A DNA stretch of 64,000 bases from Dysidea avara. Lineage: Eukaryota > Porifera > Demospongiae > Dictyoceratida > Dysideidae. The notes beneath the pieces are model-generated. The model was not told the DNA's origin and ran no database searches. It saw only the letters and a list, made by a program, of their open reading frames with translations. Of this stretch, positions 11,172 to 21,514 are shown piece by piece. Location of the stretch: assembly GCF_963678975.1 (NCBI RefSeq), contig NC_089273.1, positions 5,116,488 to 5,180,487 on the forward strand, written 5' to 3'. How positions within the stretch are numbered: position 1 is the first letter of the stretch; each line of letters begins with the position of its first letter. The translations under genes were made by a program, and so were the position numbers.

Positions 11172-14100
11172 AATAAAGCATTCAGCTGCATGTATAATTT
11201 ACTCAGTTATATTACATTGCAAGTTATTCTGTAGGGAATTCAGCTACAAACAAGTCACCCTGTAGTCAGATCAGCTAGAAGAAGGTACCTAATAGAGAGT
11301 TCAGCTACAAAGAAGCCATCATGTAGAGAGTTCAGCTCAAATAAATCACCCTGTAGAGAATTCAACTACAAACAAATTGCCCTGTGGAGAGATCAGCTAG
11401 AAGAAGTTACCTTGTAGAGAGTTCAGTTACAAAGAAACAATCATGCAAAGAGTTTAGCTGCAAACAAATCACCCAGTACAAAGTTCCGCTATGAACAGAT
11501 CACACTGTAGAGAGTTCAGTTAGATACAAGTCATCCTGTAGATAAATCAGCTAGAAGAAGTCACTTTGTAGAGAGTTCAGCTACAAAGAAACCACCATGT
11601 AAGAGAGTTCAACTGCAAACAAATCACCTGTAGAGAGTTCAGCTAGGAACAAGTCACCCTGTACAGAGATCAGCTAGAAACAAGTCATCCTGTAGAGAGT
11701 TCAGCTAGAAGAAGTTACATTGTAGAGAGTTCGGTTACAAAGAAACTACCATGTAGAGAGTTCAGCTGCAAACAAATCACCCTGTAGAGGGTTCAGCTAC
11801 AAACAAGTCACCCTGTAGAGAGTTCAGCTAGAAGAAGTTACATTGTAGAGAGATCAGCTACAAACAAGTCACCCTGTAGAGAGTTCAGCTAGAAGAAGTT
11901 ACATTGTAGAGAGTTCAGCTACAAAGAAACTACCATGTACAGAGTTCAACTGCAAACAAATTGCCCTGTAGAGAATCCAGCTACAAACAAATCACCCTGT
12001 AGAAACATCAGCTAGAAGAAGTTACCTTGTAGAGACTTCAGCTACAAACAAATCACCCTGTAGAGAGTTCAGCTACAAACAAGTCATCCTGTAGAGAGTT
12101 CAGTTAGAAGAAGTTACATTGTAGAAAGTTCAGCTACAAAGAAACTACCATGTACAGAGTTCAGCAGCAAACAAATTTCCCTGTAGAGAATTCAGCTACA
12201 GACAAATCACCTTGTAGAAAGATCAGCTAGAAGAAGTTACCGTGTAGAGAGTTCAGCTACAAACAAATCACCCTGTAGAGAGTTCAGCTAGAAACAAGTC
12301 ACCCTGTAGAGAGTTCAGCTAGAAACAAGTTACCCTGTAGAGAGATCAGCTAGAAGAAGTTACATTGTAGAGAGTTCAGCTACAAAGAAACTACCATTTA
12401 CAGAGTTCAACTGCAAACAAATTGCCCTGTAGAGAATTCAGCTACAACCAAATCACCCTGTAGAAACATCAGCTAGAAGAAGTTACCTTGTAGAGAGTTC
12501 AGCTACAAAGAAATCACCCTGTAGATAGTTCAGCTAGAAACAAGTCACCCTGTAGAGAGTTCAGCTAGAAGAAGTTACATTGTAGAGAGTTCTGCTACAA
12601 AGAAGCTACCATGTAGAGAGTTGAGCTGCAAACAAATTTCCCTGTAGAGACAAACAAATTACACTGTAGAAAGATCAGCTAGAAGAAGTTACCTTGTAGA
12701 GAGTTCAGCTACAAACAAATCACCCTGTAGAGAGATCAGCTAGAAACAAGTCACCCATAGAGAGTTCAGCTAGAAGAAGTTACATTGTAGAGAGTTCAGC
12801 TACAAAGAAACTACCATGTAGAGAGTTCAGCTGCAAACAAATTGCCCTGTAGAGAAAAACAAATCACCCTGTAGAAAGATCAGCTAGAAGAAGTTACCTT
12901 GTAGAGAGTTCAGCTACAAACAATTCACCCTGTAGAGAGTTCAGCTAGAAACAAGTCACCCTGTAGAGAGATCAGCTAGAAACAAGCCACCCATAGAGAG
13001 TTCAGCTAGAAGAAGTTACATTGTAGAGAGTTCAGCTACAAAGAAACTACCATGTAGAGAGTTCAGCTGCAAACAAATTGCCCTGTAGAGAAAAACAAAT
13101 CACCCTGTAGAAAGATCAGCTAGAAGAAGTTACCTTGTAGAGAGTTCAGCTACAAACAATTCACCCTGTAGAGAGTTCAGCTAGAAACAAGTCACCCTGT
13201 AGAGAGTTCAGCTAGAAGAAGTTACATTGTAGAGAGTTCAGCTACAAAGAAACTACCATGTACAGAGTTCAACTGCAAACAAATTGCCCTGTAGAGAATC
13301 CAGCTACAAACAAATCACCCTGTAGAAACATCAGCTAGAAGAAGTTACCTTGTAGAGACTTCAGCTACAAACAAATCACCCTGTAGAGAGTTCAGCTACA
13401 AACAAGTCATCCTGTAGAGAGTTCAGTTAGAAGAAGTTACATTGTAGAAAGTTCAGCTACAAAGAAACTACCATGTACAGAGTTCAGCAGCAAACAAATT
13501 TCCCTGTAGAGAATTCAGCTACAGACAAATCACCTTGTAGAAAGATCAGCTAGAAGAAGTTACCGTGTAGAGAGTTCAGCTACAAACAAATCACCCTGTA
13601 GAGAGTTCAGCTAGAAACAAGTCACCCTGTAGAGAGTTCAGCTAGAAACAAGTTACCCTGTAGAGAGATCAGCTAGAAGAAGTTACATTGTAGAGAGTTC
13701 AGCTACAAAGAAACTACCATTTACAGAGTTCAACTGCAAACAAATTGCCCTGTAGAGAATTCAGCTACAACCAAATCACCCTGTAGAAACATCAGCTAGA
13801 AGAAGTTACCTTGTAGAGAGTTCAGCTACAAAGAAATCACCCTGTAGATAGTTCAGCTAGAAACAAGTCACCCTGTAGAGAGTTCAGCTAGAAGAAGTTA
13901 CATTGTAGAGAGTTCTGCTACAAAGAAGCTACCATGTAGAGAGTTGAGCTGCAAACAAATTTCCCTGTAGAGACAAACAAATTACACTGTAGAAAGATCA
14001 GCTAGAAGAAGTTACCTTGTAGAGAGTTCAGCTACAAACAAATCACCCTGTAGAGAGATCAGCTAGAAACAAGTCACCCATAGAGAGTTCAGCTAGAAGA

Positions 14101-14790
14101 AGTTACATTGTAGAGAGTTCAGCTACAAAGAAACTACCATGTAGAGAGTTCAGCTGCAAACAAATTGCCCTGTAGAGAAAAACAAATCACCCTGTAGAAA
14201 GATCAGCTAGAAGAAGTTACCTTGTAGAGAGTTCAGCTACAAACAATTCACCCTGTAGAGAGTTCAGCTAGAAACAAGTCACCCTGTAGAGAGATCAGCT
14301 AGAAACAAGCCACCCATAGAGAGTTCAGCTAGAAGAAGTTACATTGTAGAGAGTTCAGCTACAAAGAAACTACCATGTAGAGAGTTCAGCTGCAAACAAA
14401 TTGCCCTGTAGAGAAAAACAAATCACCCTGTAGAAAGATCAGCTAGAAGAAGTTACCTTGTAGAGAGTTCAGCTACAAACAATTCACCCTGTAGAGAGTT
14501 CAGCTAGAAACAAGTCACCCTGTAGAGAGATCAGCTAGAAACAAGCCACCCGTAGAGAGTTCAGCTAGAAGAAGTTACATTGTAGCAGTTTAGCTGCAAA
14601 CAAATCACCCTGTAGAGAATTCAGCTACAAACAAATCACCCTGTAGGAAGATCAGCTAGAAGAAGTTACCTTGTAGAGAGTTCAGCTACAAACAAATCAC
14701 CCTGTAGAGAGTTCAGCTACAAACAAGTCATCCGGTAGAGAGATCAGCCAGAAGGATCACCTTGCAGAGAGGTTAGCTACAAAGAAATCA
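11172..14790 (+). repeat. Minisatellite array A, ~31-bp unit with 1.32-kb higher-order repeat
   Basis: About 115 head-to-tail units of roughly 31 bp, with consensus parts CCCTGTAGAGAGTTCAGCTA and GAAACAAGTCA. Variants alternate CTAGAAGAAGTTACATTG, CTACAAAGAAACTACCATG and CTGCAAACAAATTGCCCTG. A higher-order period is visible: the block at 11941 recurs at 13264 and the block at 12601 recurs at 13924, both shifted by 1323 bp with near identity. Each unit contains TAG, so the array is not coding. Confidence 0.95.
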
Positions 14791-14913
14791 CCCTGCTTCA
14801 TCTTTTCTTCTTCCTGTAGTAAAGAAAAAATGACAGGTTAAAAAGCCCTAAAGCCGGCCATAGGCCGGATTTATGGCCGGCTTTGTGGTATACAAATACA
14901 AAAAGAAGTGAAA
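14791..14913 (+). repeat. Composite element copy A: tail with hairpin
   Basis: After the array comes TTCATCTTTTCTTCTTCCTG, then an inverted repeat AAAGCCGGCCATA / TATGGCCGGCTTT with 13-bp arms around GGCCGGATT, then GTGGTATACAAATACAAAAA. The same tail is present at about 23440-23565 and, diverged, at 34915-35023. A GC-rich hairpin close to a fixed 3' end recalls Helitron-type elements, but no CTRR end was established. Confidence 0.7.
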
Positions 14914-15240
14914 TCTAATCCAAAACAGCCAAGCTGTAAAAAAAGAGTGCGGCCCTGAGAAAGGCTATGGTGAAAAAAGATGTGAAATCCAAGGTGGCGG
15001 CCAAGAAATGGCTGTGATGGTAGGTTAATGGTAAAAATTTTAATAACAACAATTCAGGTGAATTTGGTGCCGCTTGGTCTTGGCACAAAATTCACCTGAA
15101 TTGTGGTTATTAAAATTTTTACCATTAACCTACCATCACAGCCATTTCTTGGCCGTCACCTTGGATTTCACATCTTTTTTCATTATAGCCTTTTCAAGGA
15201 CCGCACTCCTTTTTTTACAGCTTGGCTGTTTTTGATTAGA
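14914..15240. mobile_element. Foldback MITE, copy joined to composite A
   Basis: Same palindrome as at 4031, starting TCTAATCCAAAACAGCCAAG and ending GGCTGTTTTTGATTAGA. It directly follows the hairpin tail without intervening sequence. Confidence 0.85.
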
Positions 15241-15272
15241 TAATAAACATCTTTAGTGACTTCACTACCACT

Positions 15273-15567
15273 TAGTGATGCACCGATAAGAGATTTAGCC
15301 AATTATCCAATTAGCCGATATTGAAAATCATATAACAGCCGATACCAATAACCTATCCAATGTTTATGTTTACCAAAATTTTACACACAGTTTGAAAAAT
15401 GTCACTTTGAAACTTTATTTTTGTCTTATTTTTATGAAAACACTAGCATCATGGTCAGTAGAATTAATTGGCTAAATAATCTGTTAATAATTACCAATAC
15501 CGAAAATGCTGAAATATGGCCGATAAACCGATTTCCAATTATTTACCGATTAATCGGTGCATCACTA
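15273..15567. mobile_element. hAT-type MITE (TAGTGATGCACCG family)
   Basis: Terminal inverted repeats are TAGTGATGCACCGATAAG and, at the right end, TTAATCGGTGCATCACTA. The element is flanked by a perfect 8-bp duplication, CTACCACT, at 15265-15272 and 15568-15575. Eight-bp duplications and this end type are characteristic of hAT transposons. It is non-coding. Relatives lie at 48265 and 60742. Confidence 0.85.
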
Positions 15568-15575
15568 CTACCACT

Positions 15576-15965
15576 ACAACCCTTTAAACATGTGTTTACA
15601 GGATGGGCAAGGATGAAATAGGACAATTTATGGGCCTACACCTCTACAAGAATTTTATGTTTCTATGAACTTTTACAATGGCTTTAAAATGATGTCAACT
15701 ACATGATGTTTTGTTTGATTAGATCAGTATAATTTTTCACTGCCAGACCATACATGCATTCAACACATTTGGTGATGAACGAAGCAGAAAAATTGTACTA
15801 CCAGCTGAATATGAAATTCGATCGTGATCTGTGCAATACTACCAGCTCTTTAATGTATATATACAGGGTGTTTATCACAAGTTAAGAGTCACTAAGAAAC
15901 TGATCATGTGTGTCTGTTAAGTGATTGTATTTTCAAAGAAAACAATGAATTTGACATTACAATTA
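15576..15965. other. Unassigned flank left of the Penelope-like element
   Basis: AT-rich sequence without recognised genes. It is the left flank of the Penelope-like cluster and, unlike the right flank, is not minisatellite. Confidence 0.4.
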
Positions 15966-15966
15966 A

Positions 15967-16342
15967 AATTGGAACTTAAGAAGTCGGCGGCATCGGCTCT
16001 ACCTGATGGTGTTACTATTGCCAGGCGTTCAACAACGTCCTTAGCCAAAGACTGTGGGGACATAGGCTTCTTCTTGGGGGTCTCACCGATGATCTCTGCT
16101 GACACATCCAAGAGACTGCTGTCCATGTCTTCGATAGTGCTACTTATGTGGTGGAGAGAAGAAAAAAATGTAAATAATAAAATGTTTAATTTTAATGCTG
16201 TAGTAAGTTAAGATATGTGTTAAGAGGTGATTGGTGAGAGAGAAGATGGTAGATGGAACTCTGTGACGTTGTTCAGAATTCCAGGAGACTCTGACAATAT
16301 TATTGTCAATAGTCAGGTAACTAAGAACTTAATACTAGTCAC
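15967..16342 (-). mobile_element. Partial tandem PLE unit beginning at the hammerhead cleavage point
   Basis: Read on the minus strand, this copy starts at 16342 with GTGACTAGTATTAAGTTC and runs through the ORF1 start (MDSSLLDVSAEIIGETPKKK) to a divergent end near 15967. It abuts the left arm directly. Its first base corresponds to the base just 3' of the predicted cleavage site of the hammerhead-like motif in both arms (21301 on the right arm). Two frame-preserving sequence differences from the right arm are seen in the ORF1 start region (PQSLAKDVV against PKSFATDVV). Confidence 0.75.
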
Positions 16343-16714
16343 TAGTATTGTAACTTAAGAATTCGGCGGCATCGACTCTACCTGATGGTGTTACTATTGC
16401 CAGGCGTTCAACAACGTCCGTGGCAAAAGACTTTGGGGACATAGGCTTCTTCTTGGGGGTCTCACCGATGATCTCTGCTGACACATCCAAGAGACTGCTG
16501 TCCATGTCTTCGATAATGCTACTTATGTGGTGGAGAGAAAAAAAATGTAAATAATAAAATGTTTAATTTTAATGCTGTAGTAAGTTAAGATATGTGTTAA
16601 GAGGTAATTGGTGAGAGAGAAGATGGGAGACAGAACTCTGTGACGTTGTTCAGAATTCCAGGAGACTCTGACAATATTATTGTCAATAGTCAGGTAACTA
16701 AGAACTTAATACTA

Positions 16715-16755
16715 GTCACAATGCATTTCTGCTTTTGACAGCTTCCTCAGGTGAC
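16715..16755 (-). ncRNA. Hammerhead-ribozyme-like motif, left arm
   Basis: Identical to the right-arm motif at 21265-21305: stem I GTCAC/GTGAC, core CTGAGGA and GAAA, short stem III ATG/CAT, cleavage after T. See the right-arm entry for deviations. Confidence 0.55.
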
Positions 16756-17197
16756 ATGTTCTTAGGTCACAAGAATGAAGAATAGAATGTATGGAGCTGT
16801 ATGTATAATGTTAAGGTCAGTGGAAATAAATTTATTGCTTACCTTGTCATGTTACCCAAATTTGTTTTTATTTTAGTGGGCTTGGGGAAAGTAGCTAGTC
16901 TCTACGATGACTTTAAGTTGGAGAACTGGTGATAAAAAAATAAATAAAGTATGTTGAAAAGTGTTGAAATAAAAATTATGTTTGTAGAATACCTTGAATT
17001 AAGCGGCGGCGTGCGTATATTTGTGGTTAGGAGGGGGTTATCCAAGGGGTTTCCAGCGGCGACACGATAAATAATTAATTTCGACAAAGCGAGTGGTCTT
17101 TGTAGAATGCTAACAGGGGAAGGAAGTTTACGATAAGATAAAACTTTTATTCACTATACCTCTTCAGGAGGATACGAAGCTTGGTGGTTTGATATAA

Positions 17198-17565
17198 GGC
17201 CACTCCAATTGGTAATTATGTTTCTGGTCCTTTGAAAATCAGTTTTAGGTGCAGGCGGGCGGAATTCAGCAACAAAGCAACAAGAAAGTGACTGCTTAAT
17301 TAGTTTGTTTTTTATTTACCGACTGTTCTATTAGAGTATATCGATCCGTACTATGCACTCTGCAGGTTTTCACTGATAAAATACAAATTATGTTACTTAG
17401 ATAGTTAGATTTAGCATACTTGTTGCAGCTCAATGTTTGTTTCTGAAATCCAGGTTTTTCAAAAAGCTGATGCGGGCGTTTTACCCATGTATTTCTGAAA
17501 TTTCACATTCTCCAAAAAAGGATGCGGGCGGTAGACCAGAAACATAATTACCAATTGGAGTGGCC
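17198..17565. mobile_element. PIF/Harbinger-type MITE inside the PLE left arm
   Basis: Ends are GGCCACTCCAATTGGTAATT and the complement AATTACCAATTGGAGTGGCC, continuing for about 30 bp (ATGTTTCTGG). The target triplet TAA is duplicated at 17195-17197 and 17566-17568. The uninserted sequence is preserved in the right arm at about 20822-20836, which proves the boundaries. GGCC-starting ends with 3-bp TWA duplications fit PIF/Harbinger. The interior holds the recurrent 26-nt motif at 17321-17346 followed by about 40 bp related to the hAT-type MITE at 25255. Confidence 0.9.
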
Positions 17566-17885
17566 TAAAGGTGCTTGTCTCGCAAGAGTCTTTATAGTTC
17601 AGCTTAAACGGTTGTTCAAAGCGTAACTATGCAAATGTGCTAGGTTGGCCAATGAGAGTTTGTGGATTTTAAAAAATTGTAGTCAGTGGCTTGAGGGAAA
17701 GATACTGTGTATACTCACGTGACTGGTGAAATCACGTGTATCTAGCCTACCGTTGTTTCATATCATTCGACTGGGATCAAAGCGATGATGAAAAGCGCGA
17801 CGAATAAAGTGGTTGCTATTATAAAAAAGGTATGTTTTATTGTGTGCGTGTGTTAACCATATGTACTATATAGTGTACGAGATAT

Positions 17886-18413
17886 GAATTCTTAAGTTAC
17901 AATACTATTGATAAGGCTAAATCTATAAGCAAACAAACTTTCTTAAGTGACTGCATAAAGAACAAAGCCATTCCTATAGGAGTAACACCAAAAGTTCCTT
18001 TGAAAATCATTGACCCTCCCCAAGAACTGTCTACCAAGTGGGACGAAATATTAAACGAATGTGGAACCAGACTTACCACAGCACTGGTTGACTTCCACAA
18101 AGCTGAAATAGCTCAAATAGAGCTTAAAGCGGCTAAAGTCATCAATGATGCTTCGTGTGAATTACTACCTCAGTTCATCACTGAGTTCCCTAACATAGGT
18201 GATATTCTAGAAGGCTCCATCAGAGAGGTCAAACTGGATTGTGCAATTACTACCAGGAGACTGCAACGTAAGCGAAGCGCCGCAGCCAATCCTGATCAAT
18301 CTGTAAGGAAGAAGATAAAAACTGTAAAAACAACACCATCTCGTAAGAAACCTCTTAAGAAGGTTAAACCGAAAAAACTGTTTTCAAAAAACTTAAAAGA
18401 GAAAAAAGACTAA
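17886..18413 (+). CDS. Penelope-like element ORF1 (5'-truncated)
   Basis: The open frame runs from the inversion junction (EFLSYNTIDKAKSISKQTF near 17886) through an internal Met at 18000 (MKIIDPPQELSTKWDEIL) to TAA at 18411-18413. The front half is acidic and probably helical. The C-terminal ~50 residues are very basic (RRLQRKRSAAANPDQSVRKK and further lysine clusters), consistent with nucleic-acid binding or nuclear localisation. No known domain was recognised. The natural start is not in this copy: the sequence EFLSY also ends the short frame in the right arm (21515 onward, MDSSLLDV), so the intact protein probably starts in the pseudo-LTR and reads across that junction. It overlaps the -1 frame that opens into ORF2. 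Confidence 0.7.
   Translation, partial: EFLSYNTIDKAKSISKQTFLSDCIKNKAIPIGVTPKVPLKIIDPPQELSTKWDEILNECGTRLTTALVDFHKAEIAQIELKAAKVINDASCELLPQFITEFPNIGDILEGSIREVKLDCAITTRRLQRKRSAAANPDQSVRKKIKTVKTTPSRKKPLKKVKPKKLFSKNLKEKKD
18386..18392 (+). promoter_or_regulatory. Candidate -1 ribosomal frameshift site (A AAA AAC)
   Basis: In the ORF1 frame the codons are TCA AAA AAC, so the heptamer A AAA AAC is in the canonical X XXY YYZ register. A -1 slip enters the frame that stays open through 18455 into ORF2. The -1 frame has a TAA near 18365-18367 and ORF1 stops at 18411, so the heptamer lies inside the roughly 45-nt overlap. No strong downstream pseudoknot is evident by eye. Surroundings are A-rich, so chance occurrence is possible. 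Confidence 0.5.
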
Positions 18414-18454
18414 GTATATTCACTAGGAAACAACAAAGAAGATATGTTAAACGT

Positions 18455-20368
18455 ATGTATATAAACAATTATAACAAACCATATAACCATGACTCTAGTA
18501 CATGTATTGATGCCAATTGTATAACTTGTGCCAAGCAGTATGTTACCAACTTGTCAAGCTATACACTATCAGAGACCCAAATTTTCCTACTTAGTAAAGG
18601 GTTGAGTTTTGTCCCAACAGCAAGAAATCCTAACCATTTTGAACTATTAAGAGACCTAGATTATTTTTTCCATAAAATACGAAGACTGTCACGGCCTAAA
18701 AAACATACAAACCAACATGCTATGGTACCGAAATTCCCTAAACGTAAACTTATGAAGAGAGGGTTTGACTATAATAGGGCATTTACATCATTTGCAGATT
18801 TAGAGGGAGTTCTTGGTACTGTAAAACAAGAAGTTTCAGAGTTATCTCTTGCAGATAAAGCCAAAGGGAACCTCACCTACAAGGAGCGACAAGCCCTTAA
18901 AGAGCTTAAGAATAATTCTGATATTATAATAAATAAATCTGATAAATCAACAAATGTCGTGATTCAAGACAAGTCTACTTACATAAGAGAGGGTCTTGAT
19001 CATCTCAACGACTGTAATACATATTGTAAGCTAGATGGTAACCCCACAGCAAGTATTTGCATGGAGATAATCTCCGTACTTAATAACTATTACAAAAGAG
19101 GACTCCTTACTAAACAAATGGTTGAGGCTTGCTCCCCAACTAACAATGCCAGATTAGCCAGACTTTACTTTTTAAAGAAAACACACAAGAATCCAATGGG
19201 AATTCGACCGATAGTTAGCTGTTGTGACAGTCCTACGGAAAACCTATCACAATTTGTAGACTACTGGCTACAACCAATCATGAAGGCACTACCCTCATAT
19301 CTTGAGAATTCCACCCAATTAATCAATGAGCTTAGACAGCTTGAGGTCGAACCAAATACTATCTTAGTAACGATAGATGTAAAATCGCTATATACATGCA
19401 TTCCACACTCAGATGGAATAAAAGCATGTCTAGAAGCATTAACAGAACTTAAAGTGAGTGACCCATCTCTACCCGATCCTGAAATGTTAGCCAAATTACT
19501 TGAAATTGTTCTGACAATGAATACGTTTGAATTTAACAATACTTGTTATCAGCAATTACAAGGCGTCGCTATGGGATCCAAATTATCACCAGCCTATGCA
19601 AATATTTTTATGGGTAGGCTGGAAAAGGATTTTCTATCCCAAGTCGCTTTTAAACCGCTGTACTACAAGCGTTACATTGACGACCTAATAATACTATGGG
19701 AACATACGGAAGATGAACTTAAGAACTTCATTTCTAATTTAAATGCATTCCACCCCACAATTAAATTTACCTATGAATACAGTCACCATAGCATCAACTA
19801 TCTTGACCTCCAGATACACAAGGGACCTGATTTTTTATCTACAAAAACATTAGATGTCTCAACCTATATTAAACCTACAAATAAGCAGGCCTACATCCAT
19901 GAAACATCTTTCCATCCCCAAGGTACTAGTAAAGGCGTCATTATTGGAGAAATGAAACGATTCGTCAGAACTAATTCGAAACTTGACACGTTCTTGGAGT
20001 TTAAGAAAAAACATAGAATCAATCTATTAAAGAGAGGGTACTCACATAAAGTCATTCATCAGCAAATGAATAGAGTTAAGTTCTCAAATAGATCTCAAGA
20101 GCTTAAGTCACATTGCAAGGTTGGAATTTCTAACAGAATAGCCTTCATTACAAGGTTTTCTAAAGTAGCACCTAAGGTTATGGGAATCATTAAAAAGTAC
20201 TGGCCGAACATACAACGGACCAATTGCTTTAAAAATAATGTTATCCCATTTCCATCCCTCACATTTAGGAAAAATCGCAATCTAAGGTCTCACTTAGTCA
20301 GAGCTAAATTAAATGGAGTTGACTGTGATGAGAACTCTCCCCTTCCTATTAAAATGGAAATTAAATAG
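18455..20368 (+). CDS. Penelope-like reverse transcriptase (ORF2)
   Basis: Intact 637-codon frame from the first Met (the frame is open further upstream into ORF1). RT core motifs are all present: LKKTHKNPMGIRPIVSCC near residue 230, motif A TIDVKSLYTCIP with the catalytic Asp near 306, motif B QGVAMGSKLSPAYANIFM near 368, and motif C KRYIDDLIILW near 405 with the YxDD dyad. The upstream LSKGLSFVPTARNPNHF block and the C-terminal NRNLRSHLVRAKL block are typical of Penelope-like elements. In canonical PLEs a GIY-YIG endonuclease follows that last block; here the protein ends about 20 residues later, so no endonuclease is encoded in this ORF or elsewhere in the element. That resembles endonuclease-deficient PLE lineages. 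No stop or frameshift was seen, so the copy may be young. Confidence 0.93.
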   Translation: MYINNYNKPYNHDSSTCIDANCITCAKQYVTNLSSYTLSETQIFLLSKGLSFVPTARNPNHFELLRDLDYFFHKIRRLSRPKKHTNQHAMVPKFPKRKLMKRGFDYNRAFTSFADLEGVLGTVKQEVSELSLADKAKGNLTYKERQALKELKNNSDIIINKSDKSTNVVIQDKSTYIREGLDHLNDCNTYCKLDGNPTASICMEIISVLNNYYKRGLLTKQMVEACSPTNNARLARLYFLKKTHKNPMGIRPIVSCCDSPTENLSQFVDYWLQPIMKALPSYLENSTQLINELRQLEVEPNTILVTIDVKSLYTCIPHSDGIKACLEALTELKVSDPSLPDPEMLAKLLEIVLTMNTFEFNNTCYQQLQGVAMGSKLSPAYANIFMGRLEKDFLSQVAFKPLYYKRYIDDLIILWEHTEDELKNFISNLNAFHPTIKFTYEYSHHSINYLDLQIHKGPDFLSTKTLDVSTYIKPTNKQAYIHETSFHPQGTSKGVIIGEMKRFVRTNSKLDTFLEFKKKHRINLLKRGYSHKVIHQQMNRVKFSNRSQELKSHCKVGISNRIAFITRFSKVAPKVMGIIKKYWPNIQRTNCFKNNVIPFPSLTFRKNRNLRSHLVRAKLNGVDCDENSPLPIKMEIK

Positions 20369-20507
20369 GCCTCTATTTATGGTGTATTTTACTTGAACAG
20401 ATGTAACAACTGTTAGACACTACCCTTACAAACACAAAATAGTAAGATTAACTTGTATCTTTTAATCATATGATTCTATTTTATTCACCCACTAACCTAT
20501 AAATTAA
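20369..20507 (+). other. PLE 3' untranslated segment
   Basis: AT-rich sequence between the RT stop and the start of the right arm. No polyadenylation signal could be assigned. Confidence 0.6.
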
Positions 20508-21264
20508 ATCTCGTACACTATATAGTACATATGGTTAACACACGCACACAATAAAACATACCTTTTTTATAATAGCAACCACTTTATTCGTCGCGCTTTT
20601 CATCATCGCTTTGATCCCAGTCGAATGATATGAAACAACGGTAGGCTAGATACACGTGATTTCACCAGTCACGTGAGTATACACAGTATCTTTCCCTCAA
20701 GCCACTGACTACAATTTTTTAAAATCCACAAACTCTCATTGGCCAACCTAGCACATTTGCATAGTTACGCTTTGAACAACCGTTTAAGCTGAACTATAAA
20801 GACTCTTGCGAGACAAGCACCTTTATATCAAACCACCAAGCTTCGTATCCTCCTGAAGAGGTATAGTGAATAAAAGTTTTATCTTATCGTAAACTTCCTT
20901 CCCCTGTTAGCATTCTACAAAGACCACTCGCTTTGTCGAAATTAATTATTTATCGTGTCGCCGCTGGAAACCCCTTGGATAACCCCCTCCTAACCACAAA
21001 TATACGCACGCCGCCGCTTAATTCAAGGTATTCTACAAACATAACTTTTATTTCAACACTTTTCAACATACTTTATTTATTTTTTTATCACCAGTTCTCC
21101 AACTTAAAGTCATCGTAGAGACTAGCTACTTTCCCCAAGCCCACTAAAATAAAAACAAATTTGGGTAACATGACAAGGTAAGCAATAAATTTATTTCCAC
21201 TGACCTTAACATTATACATACAGCTCCATACATTCTATTCTTCATTCTTGTGACCTAAGAACAT

Positions 21265-21305
21265 GTCACCTGAGGAAGCTGTCAAAAGCAGAAATGCATT
21301 GTGAC
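21265..21305 (+). ncRNA. Hammerhead-ribozyme-like motif, right arm
   Basis: Layout: stem I 5' strand GTCAC (21265-21269), core CTGAGGA (21270-21276, fits CUGANGA), a stem-loop II with 3 bp GCT/AGC around GTCAAA, core GAAA (21291-21294), a very short stem III ATG/CAT, T at the cleavage position (21300), stem I 3' strand GTGAC (21301-21305). Minimal hammerheads with tiny stem III are a known feature of PLE pseudo-LTRs and are thought to act as dimers. Deviation: the normally G-C closing pair of stem II appears as A-A. A tandem copy starting exactly at GTGAC supports function, at least ancestrally. Confidence 0.6.
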
Positions 21306-21514
21306 TAGTATTAAGTTCTTAGTTACCTGACTATTGACAATAATATTGTCAGAGTCTCCTGGAATTCTGAACAACGTCACAGAGTTCCGTCTCCCATCTT
21401 CTCTCTCACCAATTACCTCTTAACACATATCTTAACTTACTACAGCATTAAAATTAAACATTTTATTATTTACATTTTTTTTCTCTCCACCACATAAGTA
21501 GCACTATCGAAGAC

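Larger units (their letters stand above)
16343..17884 (-). mobile_element. PLE left inverted arm (pseudo-LTR)
   Basis: Reverse complement of 20508-21671. Excluding a 368-bp MITE and its 3-bp duplication, positions 16349-17884 amount to 1165 bp, exactly the length of the right arm, and identity is very high by eye. It includes the ORF1 start codon region, a hammerhead-like motif (16755-16715) and a stretch with the opposite-strand small frame seen at 16902-17087. A few bases outside (16343-16348) continue the element sense sequence to AATACTA. Confidence 0.9.

Noticed and set aside
11172-14790. CRISPR-like array
   Set aside because: Units are contiguous ~31-bp tandem repeats with gradual variants and no unique spacers, in a eukaryotic context with no cas genes.
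16902-17087. 61-aa frame present in both PLE arms (also 20933-21118)
   Set aside because: Identical because the arms are inverted copies; composition is low-information and no domain is recognisable. Kept as a possible but unsupported peptide.
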